Source: Paracoccus fontiphilus (GTDB lineage Bacteria; Pseudomonadota; Alphaproteobacteria; Rhodobacterales; Rhodobacteraceae). Taken from it: a DNA stretch of 64,000 nt. The DNA lies in contig NZ_JAFNAW010000003.1 in assembly GCF_017356265.1 (NCBI RefSeq), positions 61,050-125,049 of the forward strand. The letters are read 5' to 3'. The notes below the pieces were generated by a model. The model was given only the letters and a program-made list of their open reading frames with translations. It was not told the origin of the DNA and did not search any database. Positions 42,402-51,968 of this stretch are shown here, piece by piece (the stretch's first letter is position 1; the number at the start of each line of letters is the position of its first letter). Made by a program: the position numbers and the translations under genes.

Positions 42402-43717
42402 TCTCTTATCCCTTCCCGTCGGAGATAGTCCCCCATCTCCTGCAATCCGCGGTCGTGAACACCGAACCAGCCGTCCCGCTCTCCTCGGTCTAGCGGCAAT
42501 GGACCGCTAGCAGCTGCTCGCATCCTGGCATCTCCGGCACCGTCGGACGACGCGAGCACCATGGCGAGGAGATCGTCCCGAAGGTCATTCTGCCGCCAAG
42601 CCTTCTTCAGATCATAGCGGTAAGGGGTATCATCGTCGACACCTGCCTTCGCAAAGGATGCGCGCCGGATCAGACATGGCACGCAATATCCGCAATGCAT
42701 GTTCTTCCGCTTCCATTTCCCGCACGACATCGTTCCGGTAAGCCCCTTGTGCCGGCCTGCCGCGACTGCCTCCGCCACCATTTCGCCCTTGGTCTTGTGG
42801 CGAAACTCGTTCTTCAGGTCCACACGCATTCCGATCTGATCGAGAATTTCCTGGACGAGGGCAAGAAAATGCGGGTGTGTCGTGCGGGTGCTGTGTGATC
42901 CGATTCGCCTCCGGGTCAGGGGCGCGTTCAACGCAATGAATCCGTTCTCCGGTACGAAAGCTTCGACCCTACCATGGCCGCCGCCTTTCGCGTGCAGTGC
43001 CGAGGCAGCCACGGCGGCATAGGCTAGGAAGCCAAGGCTGCGTGTCCTCATCGTCGTATCGTTCGGCCTGCCGTCGGTTTTTGCAGGGTGAGCATTCGCC
43101 GCGAACCGAGGAAGCGCCATTCCCAGATTCGGGGCCGAAAGTTCCTGGTATCTCTTGTCGCCGCGATAGGCATGGCTGACCAGCAGTGGCGTTCGCCCCT
43201 CGGCCACGAGTTTCCCGACCCCGATGAAGCTGTCTAATCCGCCAGAGAAAAGCGAAACGCAGTCGGCCGCACCGATGTCCGTATAGGATCGACGACGAGC
43301 GATCATCGCCCTCGACGGAGGCCTGGCTCCGTCCGCTCTCAGCGAGAGCTTCCACTGGTCCCCGCTCAGGAAGCTTAATGCCCGTTCGAGCTTCTCGACG
43401 ACAGGGGTCCAGGTCTTGGGCTGAGCCAGCGGGATCTCGAGTTGGAAGCTCCTCGTCCATCCGCCGCTTGCCCACTTCGAACGCCGATCGATAAACGTGT
43501 CTGCCGCGATGACCGAGAGAGCGATAGTCAGGAAGTCGAAGGCTTTGACGTCGACCGGAACCCCGAGCGCGGCAACCGCGTCGGGCAGCTGGTTCCCCAC
43601 GGAGCCGGTGAGAGGACGGCCAGGTTTCGGACCATAGAGGATGATGTCGAGCCGGCCGTCCTGCTGAGCATCGGGCAAGCTGGCCTCATCGACGTGAAAC
43701 ACGAGTCTATTCACCAT
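42398..43717 (-). CDS. qatC: QatC, QueC-like ATP-pyrophosphatase-fold enzyme
   Basis: ATG at 43717 overlaps the end of qatB by 11 bases. The PP-loop motif VSLFSGGLDSFIGVG (158-163 core) and a zinc site made of C332, C342, C345 and C348 (MHCGYCVPC) are those of QueC, the preQ0 synthase. QatC is thought to modify a protein substrate with deazaguanine chemistry. The N-terminal 140 residues are specific to the defence branch. Family function is established for Qat; target not visible here. Confidence 0.92.
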   Translation of the reverse strand: MVNRLVFHVDEASLPDAQQDGRLDIILYGPKPGRPLTGSVGNQLPDAVAALGVPVDVKAFDFLTIALSVIAADTFIDRRSKWASGGWTRSFQLEIPLAQPKTWTPVVEKLERALSFLSGDQWKLSLRADGARPPSRAMIARRRSYTDIGAADCVSLFSGGLDSFIGVGKLVAEGRTPLLVSHAYRGDKRYQELSAPNLGMALPRFAANAHPAKTDGRPNDTTMRTRSLGFLAYAAVAASALHAKGGGHGRVEAFVPENGFIALNAPLTRRRIGSHSTRTTHPHFLALVQEILDQIGMRVDLKNEFRHKTKGEMVAEAVAAGRHKGLTGTMSCGKWKRKNMHCGYCVPCLIRRASFAKAGVDDDTPYRYDLKKAWRQNDLRDDLLAMVLASSDGAGDARMRAAASGPLPLDRGERDGWFGVHDRGLQEMGDYLRREGIRD

Positions 43718-44462
43718 GTGCCTCCCAGATGGCCCAGACATCGTCGAGTGTTTTTCGCATGAACCTGTGTATCTCCGCGCGAGAGACGATTGCCCGCCCG
43801 TCAAGCTGGGGGCCGAGCATCACCTCGATGACCGCACGGATTGTTTCGAGCAGACGGCGTTCAGCTTCCGGAGTGGCGTTCGCCGCGGCCTGCGACCATG
43901 TCCCGCCCACTTCTTCAACGATCTCCTGAAATACGGCTTGGCTCAGATACTCTCCCAAGATCATCTGGACGGCTTCTTCGTCAAGGCGATCGGGATCGAA
44001 GTCCGAGGTGCCGAGAACCTCGATCATCGCCTCGTTCATCGCCTCTCGGATCTTGTCGGCATCGCCATTCGGCGGCACCAAAGCATCCGCCAGGCGTTGA
44101 CACACGACATCGATGGGTTGCCCTGCGAGCTGATCCTTCGCGATGCCGAGCGCCTCGGCGAACTCTCCATCACCGCCGAGCGAAGAGAGCACCGAGTAGA
44201 GATCGCTGCCCGCCGTATAGACGGCCCCGAACCTGCGGGGACCAACATCACGTCCGCCCGTGGCGCTGCGCGCATAGTGACCCAGAGCCTTGTCAAGATC
44301 GGCCTGCTTGCCGGACTTAAGGTAGGTCCCGAAAGATCGCCTGAAGGCCTGGAACCTCTTCGGTTCGAGGTCGGGCAGCGGTTCTCCCGGGCTGTCGTCC
44401 GCCCATGGCGGCACCAGTGATTGATCGGGGCCGGAGCCCCTGGAAGATGCAGAGGTTCCCAT
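43707..44462 (-). CDS. qatB: QatB, Qat system component
   Basis: ATG at 44462 lies two bases after the qatA stop. The 251-residue product starts MGTSASSRGSGPDQSLVPPW, whose MGTS start and low-complexity opening are common for QatB, where an N-terminal segment is the likely substrate of QatC. The middle is helical (FRRSFGTYLKSG, YARSATGGRDVGPRR), and the acidic C-terminus is helical too. No enzyme motif. Assignment rests on length, opening and exact place between QatA and QatC. Confidence 0.88.
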   Translation of the reverse strand: MGTSASSRGSGPDQSLVPPWADDSPGEPLPDLEPKRFQAFRRSFGTYLKSGKQADLDKALGHYARSATGGRDVGPRRFGAVYTAGSDLYSVLSSLGGDGEFAEALGIAKDQLAGQPIDVVCQRLADALVPPNGDADKIREAMNEAMIEVLGTSDFDPDRLDEEAVQMILGEYLSQAVFQEIVEEVGGTWSQAAANATPEAERRLLETIRAVIEVMLGPQLDGRAIVSRAEIHRFMRKTLDDVWAIWEAHGE

Positions 44463-44464
44463 GT

Positions 44465-46222
44465 TCAGTTCTCCTCGAGACCTTTCATCAGCCCAGCCAT
44501 CCATGGTGGCCGTTCCGGCAGGTTTTCTACGAACCGAACGAGCCGAAGGTGCGCGTCCGCCGAAACTTTCGCGAGCAGGATCGCTCCGCGGAAATCCGGT
44601 CGGATCGTCACCCAGTCCGCGTTGCGGGACATGGACGCGCACATCTCTTCCATTGCTTCGTCGGCTTCGCGAAAATCGATCTTCTCTAATGCCTCCTGCG
44701 ACGCCCTTGACCGCATGGATGCCGTTTTTCGTAGAATGTCGATCGCCTCAAGCGTATCGGCACTAAGGCCGCGCATCGTGGTCTTCACGGGAAGCGTCTC
44801 ACGGGACAGGTAGACGGCGGCGCGCAAGTCGACTCCTGCAAGCGCCGGTTCGAGCTTCAGCCAGTCTGCAAGGAAAGTTCGATGCTTCGCCCACTCCTTT
44901 GGGAGAAGGGTTTCGAGTGCGTCTTCATCGGCTACGGCCTCAAGTTCCGTGAACTTCGCGACCGCCCCATCAGGAGAAGAATTGACAAGCTGGCCGAAGG
45001 CCTTGATAGCTTCGCCGTCGGTGCATCTTTCGAAGAGTGCAAGTTTCGCAATGAGGGAGTCGTCGAACGGCATTCCTCGACGTTTGGCGACTGCCGAACG
45101 CATCCTTATTACGTTCAGCAGTCGCTTGATGATCCGCGGATTTCCTTGAACGCGTTCGGCATATGCAAGCTGACGTGCGATGGTGTCCATGGCGTCAAGC
45201 GTGGTTCTGAGCGGGTGTGCGGCATCGAGGCCCAAGATCCGGCTAACGTCTTCGACCTTTACCGCAGGCTCATCCGACCAGCTCCGGCGAAGCTTTTCGA
45301 TTAGGTGAAGACGCAGCGCTTCTAACTTGGCGCCATCGACCTTCTCTCTCACAGTCGCCAGCATGAACAGGTAGGCGCGAACCTCCTGCAGCCCCAGCTT
45401 GGGCACCCGAACCGGTATGTTGATAAGTTTGTCCAGGTAGTCCGTGACATGCCGGCTTCCGGGCTCGTCGAAATGCTTCGACACCGCGTGACGGATCATG
45501 TCCTCGTCGGCCGCCACGACGAAAGCCGTCTTGGGGAGGAAAAGGAAGAGGCGCATCGCCTCCATCGTGGCAATGGTGTTGGCAGGCAGGCAACGATCCA
45601 GATTGTCGACAAAAACGATGAGCCGCCGATCCAAGGCCTTCAAAAGCTCCGCGAACTCGTGACGGAAAGCTGCGATCTCCGCCGGCGGGCTGCGCTTTTC
45701 CTTCTCGGACAGCAAGCCGCCAAATCGCTTCTGGCCCTCTTCGGCTCCTTCACGAACATCCGCAAAATCCTCCGCGTCGCCTTCTCCCTGAAGAAGATCC
45801 TTTAGAGCTCCAGCGCCCTTCGCCAAAGCTCCGAAGGTCGGAATACCCATTGCCAGCGCACCGAGATCGAGCGCGACGCCAAGCGCTTTCACCTTGTTGA
45901 CGCGCCGGACGAAACTGGCGGCCTGTTCTTTCATGTCGTCCGGCGTCGCATCGTAAAGATGCTTGGCGATTACGGTCATCAAGGCAGATTTCGCCTCGTC
46001 AAAATCCTGGTAGAGCCAAGCGTCGAATTCGACGACCAGATATCTGTTATCCTGAAGTCCTGCTCCGGTCAGTTTCAGGAGGCTGGATTTTCCGACACCC
46101 CAGGTTCCATATACCCCAATCGAGGTGGGGAGCATGTCATCGTCTGAGATGATATCGACCAACATCTCGGAGACTTCGGAGTAATTCAGGTAGTCAGTGT
46201 TGCTCTCAGTATCGGACCACAT
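44465..46222 (-). CDS. qatA: QatA, KAP-family P-loop ATPase
   Basis: The 585-residue KAP NTPase opens MWSDTESNTDYLNYSEVSEM. Walker A is GTWGVGKSS (39-47), Walker B IVFVDNLDRC (about 220), and KAP-type helices (GVALDLGALAMGIPTFGALA) sit between. It is the first gene of the operon qatABCD and probably the ATP-driven sensor or effector. Start ATG at 46222 follows AT-rich DNA that holds the promoter of the operon. Confidence 0.93.
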   Translation of the reverse strand: MWSDTESNTDYLNYSEVSEMLVDIISDDDMLPTSIGVYGTWGVGKSSLLKLTGAGLQDNRYLVVEFDAWLYQDFDEAKSALMTVIAKHLYDATPDDMKEQAASFVRRVNKVKALGVALDLGALAMGIPTFGALAKGAGALKDLLQGEGDAEDFADVREGAEEGQKRFGGLLSEKEKRSPPAEIAAFRHEFAELLKALDRRLIVFVDNLDRCLPANTIATMEAMRLFLFLPKTAFVVAADEDMIRHAVSKHFDEPGSRHVTDYLDKLINIPVRVPKLGLQEVRAYLFMLATVREKVDGAKLEALRLHLIEKLRRSWSDEPAVKVEDVSRILGLDAAHPLRTTLDAMDTIARQLAYAERVQGNPRIIKRLLNVIRMRSAVAKRRGMPFDDSLIAKLALFERCTDGEAIKAFGQLVNSSPDGAVAKFTELEAVADEDALETLLPKEWAKHRTFLADWLKLEPALAGVDLRAAVYLSRETLPVKTTMRGLSADTLEAIDILRKTASMRSRASQEALEKIDFREADEAMEEMCASMSRNADWVTIRPDFRGAILLAKVSADAHLRLVRFVENLPERPPWMAGLMKGLEEN

Positions 46223-46703
46223 CTGTCGTGCTTGAAAAAACGCTATTAAATTGAATCCTCCAACGCATCGGAGGCGATTCAGGCAGATGATGGACGCCCA
46301 GCTGATTGCCTGTAAAGCCCTTTCGGGGGCAGAAGGGGCAAACCACCTGAGGTCGTTGTTCGAAGGCTATGTGCTCGGACAAGGTCGGGCATCCAAGCTT
46401 GAACCGCTCCGGGTTTGCAGGAACGGTTTAATCTGTGGGGGGGCACGACTCTCTCAGCTTGGAAGCGACCACGTCGCTCTACTGCTTTCAACTACAGACA
46501 TCCGCCAGACATACCTATCTCCGATGGCATCGCCCCAAGAAGAAAGGCGAGAACAATGTGGTTTCGCCATCGAGCTGTTTCTGCAGCCAGCGAGCGGTGT
46601 GGCATGATGAACGCATTTCGGGGAACCCCGCCCCGTTTTCGTTGATCGGACCATTGGTTTCGAGCGCGAACGATGCTACGTCTAGCGCGAGAGGATCCTG
46701 CAC
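46223..46703. other. Upstream region of qatA and of the 46704 gene
   Basis: This stretch lies between divergent units. Its frames in both directions look random in composition. I see no gene that I can support. Confidence 0.4.
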
Positions 46704-47021
46704 ATGTCTGGTAAATCCCAAAAACCCGCACCAATGGGCTTCAAGATCGGTTTCGCGACCGAAGGATATGTGATGCCTGCCTTGGCGCCTATGCCTGATG
46801 AGCCGCGTGAAGAGCATGGGGCGCGTGCAAACCGTGGGATCTACGTCACGAAGCGAGGAGGCGCTTCTGTCGTCGCCGAGAATACCCGCATTCGCCCGCA
46901 GAAGATCCGCCAATGGAAGGTCGGAAAGGCAGATAAAATCATCTCGGCGATGGTGAAGCAGCACCGACGGCAGGCTGAGGAGCTGGTGGCCTTGGACCGC
47001 AGCTCATCGTTGATGCCATGA
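46704..47021 (+). CDS. Hypothetical basic protein, 105 aa
   Basis: The product MSGKSQKPAPMGFKIGFATE... is Arg/Lys-rich in its second half (AENTRIRPQKIRQWKVGKAD) and may bind nucleic acid. AGAGG lies 10 bases before the ATG. It is translationally coupled (ATGA at 47018) with the next gene. Unknown family; it stands between the Qat operon and a decayed helicase gene, so a defence or accessory role is only a guess. Confidence 0.55.
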   Translation: MSGKSQKPAPMGFKIGFATEGYVMPALAPMPDEPREEHGARANRGIYVTKRGGASVVAENTRIRPQKIRQWKVGKADKIISAMVKQHRRQAEELVALDRSSSLMP

Positions 47022-47278
47022 AACGTGTTGGACGTATGTCGCGCGGGCAGGATCCTGCGCACCGTCTACCTGTGGCGGCGATGATGATTCAGGCGGCTGA
47101 GGAGAAGCTCGTTCCGTTTTATGAGAAGCTGAAGTTCTCGGGGAAGAGCAAGGAGCAGCCACTAATGCTGACGCGGCCCATTGCTGACATCGAGGCGCTT
47201 CTTGCGGCCGATGAGGCTGCGCGCGCCGTGGGTCGTATTGCTGATGAGGAAGGCGCGCGCCCCGTCGCAGGGCGTTAA
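47018..47278 (+). CDS. Hypothetical protein, 86 aa, coupled to the gene before
   Basis: The start ATG shares bases with the stop codon of the preceding gene (ATGA). The product MKRVGRMSRGQDPAHRLPVA... has a basic head and a helical acidic tail (ADIEALLAADEAARAVGRIA). Together with its partner it makes a compact two-gene unit, as in toxin-antitoxin pairs, but no toxin fold is recognised. Confidence 0.5.
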   Translation: MKRVGRMSRGQDPAHRLPVAAMMIQAAEEKLVPFYEKLKFSGKSKEQPLMLTRPIADIEALLAADEAARAVGRIADEEGARPVAGR

Positions 47279-47760
47279 TTTCCGTCCCCGATCCGCCAGT
47301 CTGGGCCAGACTCTATCCTTCTTTTTGTTTTTCTTGAGCCGCAGGCGAGAGAAACATTCAGCATCGAGAATGAGGTCCGACGACGGGAGGCTCCGCTTCG
47401 GCGACGCACGGACATCGGAACCAGATTCCTCCTTAGCATCTCGGGAGTGGATTGGAATAGGGCGGTAGCGAAGGCGCATCCGCCGGAGCCGACGGGTGAA
47501 TAGAACGCTTGTCTCGCGATCATATCGGGCCCGTCCTCGAAAGCGTCGGCGAACATTTCAGGAATGTTAGCCAAAAAATCTTGTGTCCGCTCGTCCACCA
47601 GCTCGATGATCTTGGCCGACTTCGCGGCTTTCGGCATGTTCAGGAGGCGGTTTCGCGCGGAGAGATCCAGAAGCTCCGTTCGGGCGCGCTCGAGCTTTTC
47701 CTCGACGGTGCCCGCACCGGAATACACTCCACCCTCTTTGCCAAAATCCGCGTCGTCCAA
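47275..47760 (-). pseudogene. N-terminal stump of a DUF4011-type helicase
   Basis: TTG at 47760 is preceded by AGGGGG. The first 50 residues contain VEEKLERARTELLDLSARNR, followed by LLNMPKAAKSAKIIELVDER, the classic opening of very large DUF4011 helicases. Relatives run for more than a thousand residues; here the homology stops at about residue 85 and the frame drifts to a basic tail and a stop at 47275. It is a deletion relic of a defence-island helicase. Confidence 0.65.
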
Positions 47761-48066
47761 ATTCGCCCCCTGAAAATCGACTTTCGGTCAATACCGTGCG
47801 AAGGAAGAGGTTGCGACATCCTCCTACTCCGGCAACAGGGGGATGTTCGCGTGTTCTCATCCTCGACTCCAGAAAAATGTGAATCGAAAACGTCAGAGTT
47901 GTCGGTGTTTACCCGGCAGTGTGAGATGGCTGCCGTCTGGCTATTGGGGTCCACAGGGGAGCAATCACGGCCGATGACGAGATGAGGCCGAGGCGCACAG
48001 CCTCGAAGCGTTAACTCGCCTGCTCTAGCCAAGCGGAACCTCCCTCATGCCAAGCACCCCTGGCTG

Positions 48067-48150
48067 ATGTTCGTGCCTGCTACGGTGGGCGCCGGCGGCA
48101 TCGGCGTCGCAATCGCGGTCATAGTTGTCCTGTTGGGCGTAGAGCCATAA
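48067..48150 (+). CDS. Possible 27-aa membrane peptide
   Basis: The plus-strand frame ends FVPATVGAGGIGVAIAVIVV and VLLGVEP then stop: one clear transmembrane helix. An ATG at 48067 is in frame, and the frame stays open further upstream (LPHAKHPWLM) without a good start. It may be a tiny gene or the tail of a lost membrane protein. Confidence 0.3.
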   Translation: MFVPATVGAGGIGVAIAVIVVLLGVEP

Positions 48151-48243
48151 CGGTTTGTGGTGAGCTGCCATCGTCCTGATGGATCGGGCTCCTGGCCGGC
48201 CAGATGTCCGATCAGTTTTATCCCTCATCGGCCGCAGTGCGCC

Positions 48244-51200
48244 TCAGGCGGCCAGCCGGACCGTGCTGCGCCCGCTTCCGCGGTTGCTCACATGAACCTG
48301 GACCGGAATACGCTCCTTCATGGCCTGGACATGGCTGATCACGCCGATCGTGCGGCCCTGGCTTTGCAGCCGCTCCAGCGCGTCGATGGCCAGATCGAGG
48401 CTGGCGCCATCGAGAGAGCCGAAGCCCTCGTCGATGAAGAGCGTGGCTGGAACGCCCCCCTGCCCGCCCATTCGCGAGAGCGCCAGGGCCAGGGAGAGCG
48501 AGACGAGGAAACGCTCGCCACCTGAAAGGCTGCGGGTCGAGCGCACCTCTCCCGCCATGTCGGCATCGACCACGTGCAGGGCGAGGTTGTCCGCCTTGAC
48601 CAGGCTGTAGCGCGGCTTCAGGTCGGCCAGGTGCTGGTTGGCGCGCTCCACCAGCATGTGCAGCGTCACCTCCTGCGCGATCTGGGCGAACTTGTTGCCG
48701 CTGCGGGCGCCGATTGCCGCGTTGATGGCGGACCAGGTCTCGCTTGTCTCGCGCGCCTTGACGATCTCCGCATCCAGTTCCCTGAGCCCTTCCCGGACCT
48801 TGTCATCTGCCGCAAGGATGGTGGCGATGGCGCCCAGACGCCCGTCGCGAGCGCGACGTGCATCGATAAGGGGCTGGCGAAGCTCGCGCAGCGCCGGGGC
48901 GTCACGTTCCGGAATGCCTTCCTCGATCAGCACATCGAGGTCCTTGCGCCGCTCGCGCAGGGCCGTTGCGGCCTCAACCCCCTGGTCTACCACCGCCTTG
49001 ACCCGCTCGCGGATGCGGGTGATGACCTCGGACGCGCATGAAAAGACCGCATCAAGCTTGCTGCGCTCGAGACCCGCGCCCTCAAGAGCCTTGGCCAGCG
49101 CCTCTTCGGCCTCCCGTTGCCGACGCTCGCAGGTGGCGACATGTCGCTGGGCCGTTTCATGGCCGGTGGTCGCGCCCGCCAGGGTGCTTTCGGCCTTCGA
49201 CAGGGCAGTGGCGGCCGCTTCCAGGATCGCCTGGGCCGCCTTGCGCTGTTCATTGAAGCGCGTGCGGTGGGTGCCGGTGGCTTCCCCCTCCAGAAGCCCT
49301 TTGCGCTTGTCCGAAAACTCCGCGAGCCGCTCCTCGCGGCTCTGCGCCTCGCCGGCGGCCTCGCCCGCCGCCTTGACGGCCTGCTCGAACCGGGTGGTCG
49401 CGGAGGCGATGCGGGGTGCCAACTCGGCCAGGCGTTCGCGGGCCCTGGAAAGGCTTTCGGCATTGCGGCGCCAAACGGTGACAGCCCCGGCAAGCCGGGT
49501 CTGGATTTCAGCCGGCCGGGCTTCGAGATCGTCACGGGAAGCATCCAGGACGGCCAGGCAAGGCGCGAGCCTGCCATCGACACGCTCGATATCCTCCTCC
49601 GCCGCACCGATCTCCCGGGCGGCGAGCGCAAATGCCTGCGCGGCCTCGGCGAGCGCGGCCTTCATCGTCCCGACTTCGGCCGCACGGCCGCTGCAGCGCT
49701 GCGCGATTGTGTCGCGATTCCTGCGTTCCGCGGTCAAGGCCGTGCGCAGCCCAGTGCAGCGTCTGATCCTTTCCTTCGCCGCTTCGACCTTTCCAGCCAG
49801 GTTCTTCTCCGCACCGGCGATGGTCTCGATCGTCCAGGTTTCGGAGCTAGGGGCATCGACCAGTCCGGTGACGGCGAGATCGGCCGCATATGCCGAAAGA
49901 CGATTGCGGGCAGCCGTTGCACGCCCCGCGGCCTGCTCGGCACTGCGCCTGGCCGCCGAGGCACGCTCTGTCGCCGAAGCAATCCGGCATCCGGCATCGG
50001 CGATGCGTCCCTGGGCGTCCCTCAGCCGGGCCTCTTCCTCTGCCATGTCGTCGCGCAACGCGCGGGCGGAGCCGGCGAAGCCCTCGTCATACATCAGCGG
50101 GTGGTCGGCGGAGCCGCAGACTGGGCAAGGTTCTCCCTCCTCCAGCCGCGCGCGCATGTCTGACGCGGCTTGCGTGGCCGCGGCCTCTGCCCGGTCGAGA
50201 GGGCGGCGCAGGGCCTCGACGGCACCCTCGGCGCGCTTGCGATCGCTCTCGGCCGCGTCATGCAGAGCCTGGGCCGCCTCGGCATCGTTCTCGGCCTCAG
50301 CAAGCCTTCTGGCTTCCTCCACCCTGTCGTCGTCGGCCTTAGCGGCAGCCTGGGCCTCGTCCCGCATCCGCTCGAGCAGACGCGCAGCTCCCTCGAGCCT
50401 GTCCCTTTCAGCGTCAGGCTGACCCGCTTCGAGTTCATCGAGATCCTGGCTCAGGACCCCGATGGAGCGCTCCAGCTTCTCCAGGTTGGCCCTGTCCTCG
50501 CGATCGGCCTCCTCCTGCTCCGCAATGGCCGCTTCCTGCTTCCCCTGGTCATCCCGCGCGGTCGCCTGAGCACCCTTTGCCTTCTTCAGGACCTCTATCA
50601 ACCTCGCGCGCTCGGCAAAGCACTCCTCGATCCCGGTCCATTCCGCGGCGAGCTTCTCCAGGCGCGGATCGCGGGCGGCCTCCGCCTCGGCACGGTCCTT
50701 CTCCCGCGTTGCCTCATCCTCTTCCTCTTGGAGATCCTTCAGCGCGGCCTCTGCCTTGCGCTTCTCCTCCCCGGCCTTTGCGACCGCACCTCGGGCCTCA
50801 GTGGCCTCGCGGGTGGCGTCGGCGATCTGGCTGTCGAGCGTGGCCGCCTTGTCCCAAATGGGCCCGTATTCCTTGAAGACGCGTTCTGCGGCATCATGGC
50901 TGCTGAGTGCCTTGACGTGATATTCCTTGGCCTTTCGTCGGGAGTCCGTCGCGCTCTGCAGCGTCTCGGCCGCTGTCGTGGCAGCACCCTGTGCCTCCGT
51001 CAGCACGCGGGCCGCCGTGGCGGCCTCGCCCTGCTCCGCGCGCAGGGGAAGCGCCCGGTCGATAATGTCGATGCGCCTGAAGTCTTCGGCTGCGTTGGCC
51101 TTGGCCTGCTCGGCATCCACTTCGGCTTGCTCGGCGTGGCGGAACCGGTTCCGAGCCGCCTCGATCGTCTCGTGCCGGCGCAGGTCCGCCTCGATCTCCT

Positions 51201-51966
51201 CGATCGCCTTCGCTTCCTGCTCACCGGCCAGGGTCAGTTCTTGCCGCTCGGCTGCCAGCGCATCGCGATCCTCGTCGCTCATGACATGCCGTTCGCCGCG
51301 CCGGGCCATGAGCCCGTCCAGCGCCGCCTGTGCTTCGGCATTTCGCTCGAAGACCCTCCGCGAGATGCTGCGGTAGATTTCCGTGCCCGTAACCTTCTCC
51401 AGCGTCGAGGCGCGGTCCGCGGCATTGGCCACCAGGAAGGCATCGAAGTCGCCCTGGGCCAGCAGCACGGTCCGTCGGAACTCCTCATAGGTGCGGCCGC
51501 AAAGCCGGATGACCTCGTTGTTGACCTCCGTCATCTGGGTGGCGAGGACCTGGTTGTCCGAGAGCCGGACCAGCTGCCGCGACACCTGCTGCAACCGGCC
51601 GTCCGCCTGGCCCCGGGCGCGGCGCGCGGCCCAGCCGGCCCGGTAAGTCTGCCCGTCGAGGCCGATGAAATCGACCTCGGCGCGGCCCAAGGCGCAGCCG
51701 CGGCGCAGGATGCCGCGGGCGTCGGAGGCCTTGATCGTCTCGCCCGAGGCGTCGGGCACATCGTCATCGATGCCGCCGGCGCCCAAGCGCGGGCAGTTGC
51801 CGAAAAGGCCGAGGCACATCGCGTCGAGAATGGTCGACTTGCCCGCGCCCGTCTCGCCGGTGATGGCGAAAAGGCCCGCCGAGCGCAGCGGGTCGGAGGC
51901 GAGGTCAATCTCGAAGGGCTCGGCGAGACTGGCGAGGTTCTCGCCGCGGATGGACAGGATCTGCAT
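48244..51966 (-). CDS. sbcC: SbcC, SMC-like subunit of the SbcCD nuclease
   Basis: The 1240-residue protein has Walker A GETGAGKSTILDAM (about 37-50), two long coiled-coil arms, a zinc hook CPVCGS near residue 615 and the C-terminal signature RSLSGGERFLVSLSLALALS with Walker B ATLFIDEGFGSLD. With SbcD it cuts hairpins and palindromic DNA and protein-blocked ends. Start ATG at 51966 lies just past the stop of sbcD. Full length and intact. Confidence 0.96.
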   Translation of the reverse strand: MQILSIRGENLASLAEPFEIDLASDPLRSAGLFAITGETGAGKSTILDAMCLGLFGNCPRLGAGGIDDDVPDASGETIKASDARGILRRGCALGRAEVDFIGLDGQTYRAGWAARRARGQADGRLQQVSRQLVRLSDNQVLATQMTEVNNEVIRLCGRTYEEFRRTVLLAQGDFDAFLVANAADRASTLEKVTGTEIYRSISRRVFERNAEAQAALDGLMARRGERHVMSDEDRDALAAERQELTLAGEQEAKAIEEIEADLRRHETIEAARNRFRHAEQAEVDAEQAKANAAEDFRRIDIIDRALPLRAEQGEAATAARVLTEAQGAATTAAETLQSATDSRRKAKEYHVKALSSHDAAERVFKEYGPIWDKAATLDSQIADATREATEARGAVAKAGEEKRKAEAALKDLQEEEDEATREKDRAEAEAARDPRLEKLAAEWTGIEECFAERARLIEVLKKAKGAQATARDDQGKQEAAIAEQEEADREDRANLEKLERSIGVLSQDLDELEAGQPDAERDRLEGAARLLERMRDEAQAAAKADDDRVEEARRLAEAENDAEAAQALHDAAESDRKRAEGAVEALRRPLDRAEAAATQAASDMRARLEEGEPCPVCGSADHPLMYDEGFAGSARALRDDMAEEEARLRDAQGRIADAGCRIASATERASAARRSAEQAAGRATAARNRLSAYAADLAVTGLVDAPSSETWTIETIAGAEKNLAGKVEAAKERIRRCTGLRTALTAERRNRDTIAQRCSGRAAEVGTMKAALAEAAQAFALAAREIGAAEEDIERVDGRLAPCLAVLDASRDDLEARPAEIQTRLAGAVTVWRRNAESLSRARERLAELAPRIASATTRFEQAVKAAGEAAGEAQSREERLAEFSDKRKGLLEGEATGTHRTRFNEQRKAAQAILEAAATALSKAESTLAGATTGHETAQRHVATCERRQREAEEALAKALEGAGLERSKLDAVFSCASEVITRIRERVKAVVDQGVEAATALRERRKDLDVLIEEGIPERDAPALRELRQPLIDARRARDGRLGAIATILAADDKVREGLRELDAEIVKARETSETWSAINAAIGARSGNKFAQIAQEVTLHMLVERANQHLADLKPRYSLVKADNLALHVVDADMAGEVRSTRSLSGGERFLVSLSLALALSRMGGQGGVPATLFIDEGFGSLDGASLDLAIDALERLQSQGRTIGVISHVQAMKERIPVQVHVSNRGSGRSTVRLAA

Positions 51967-51968
51967 GC

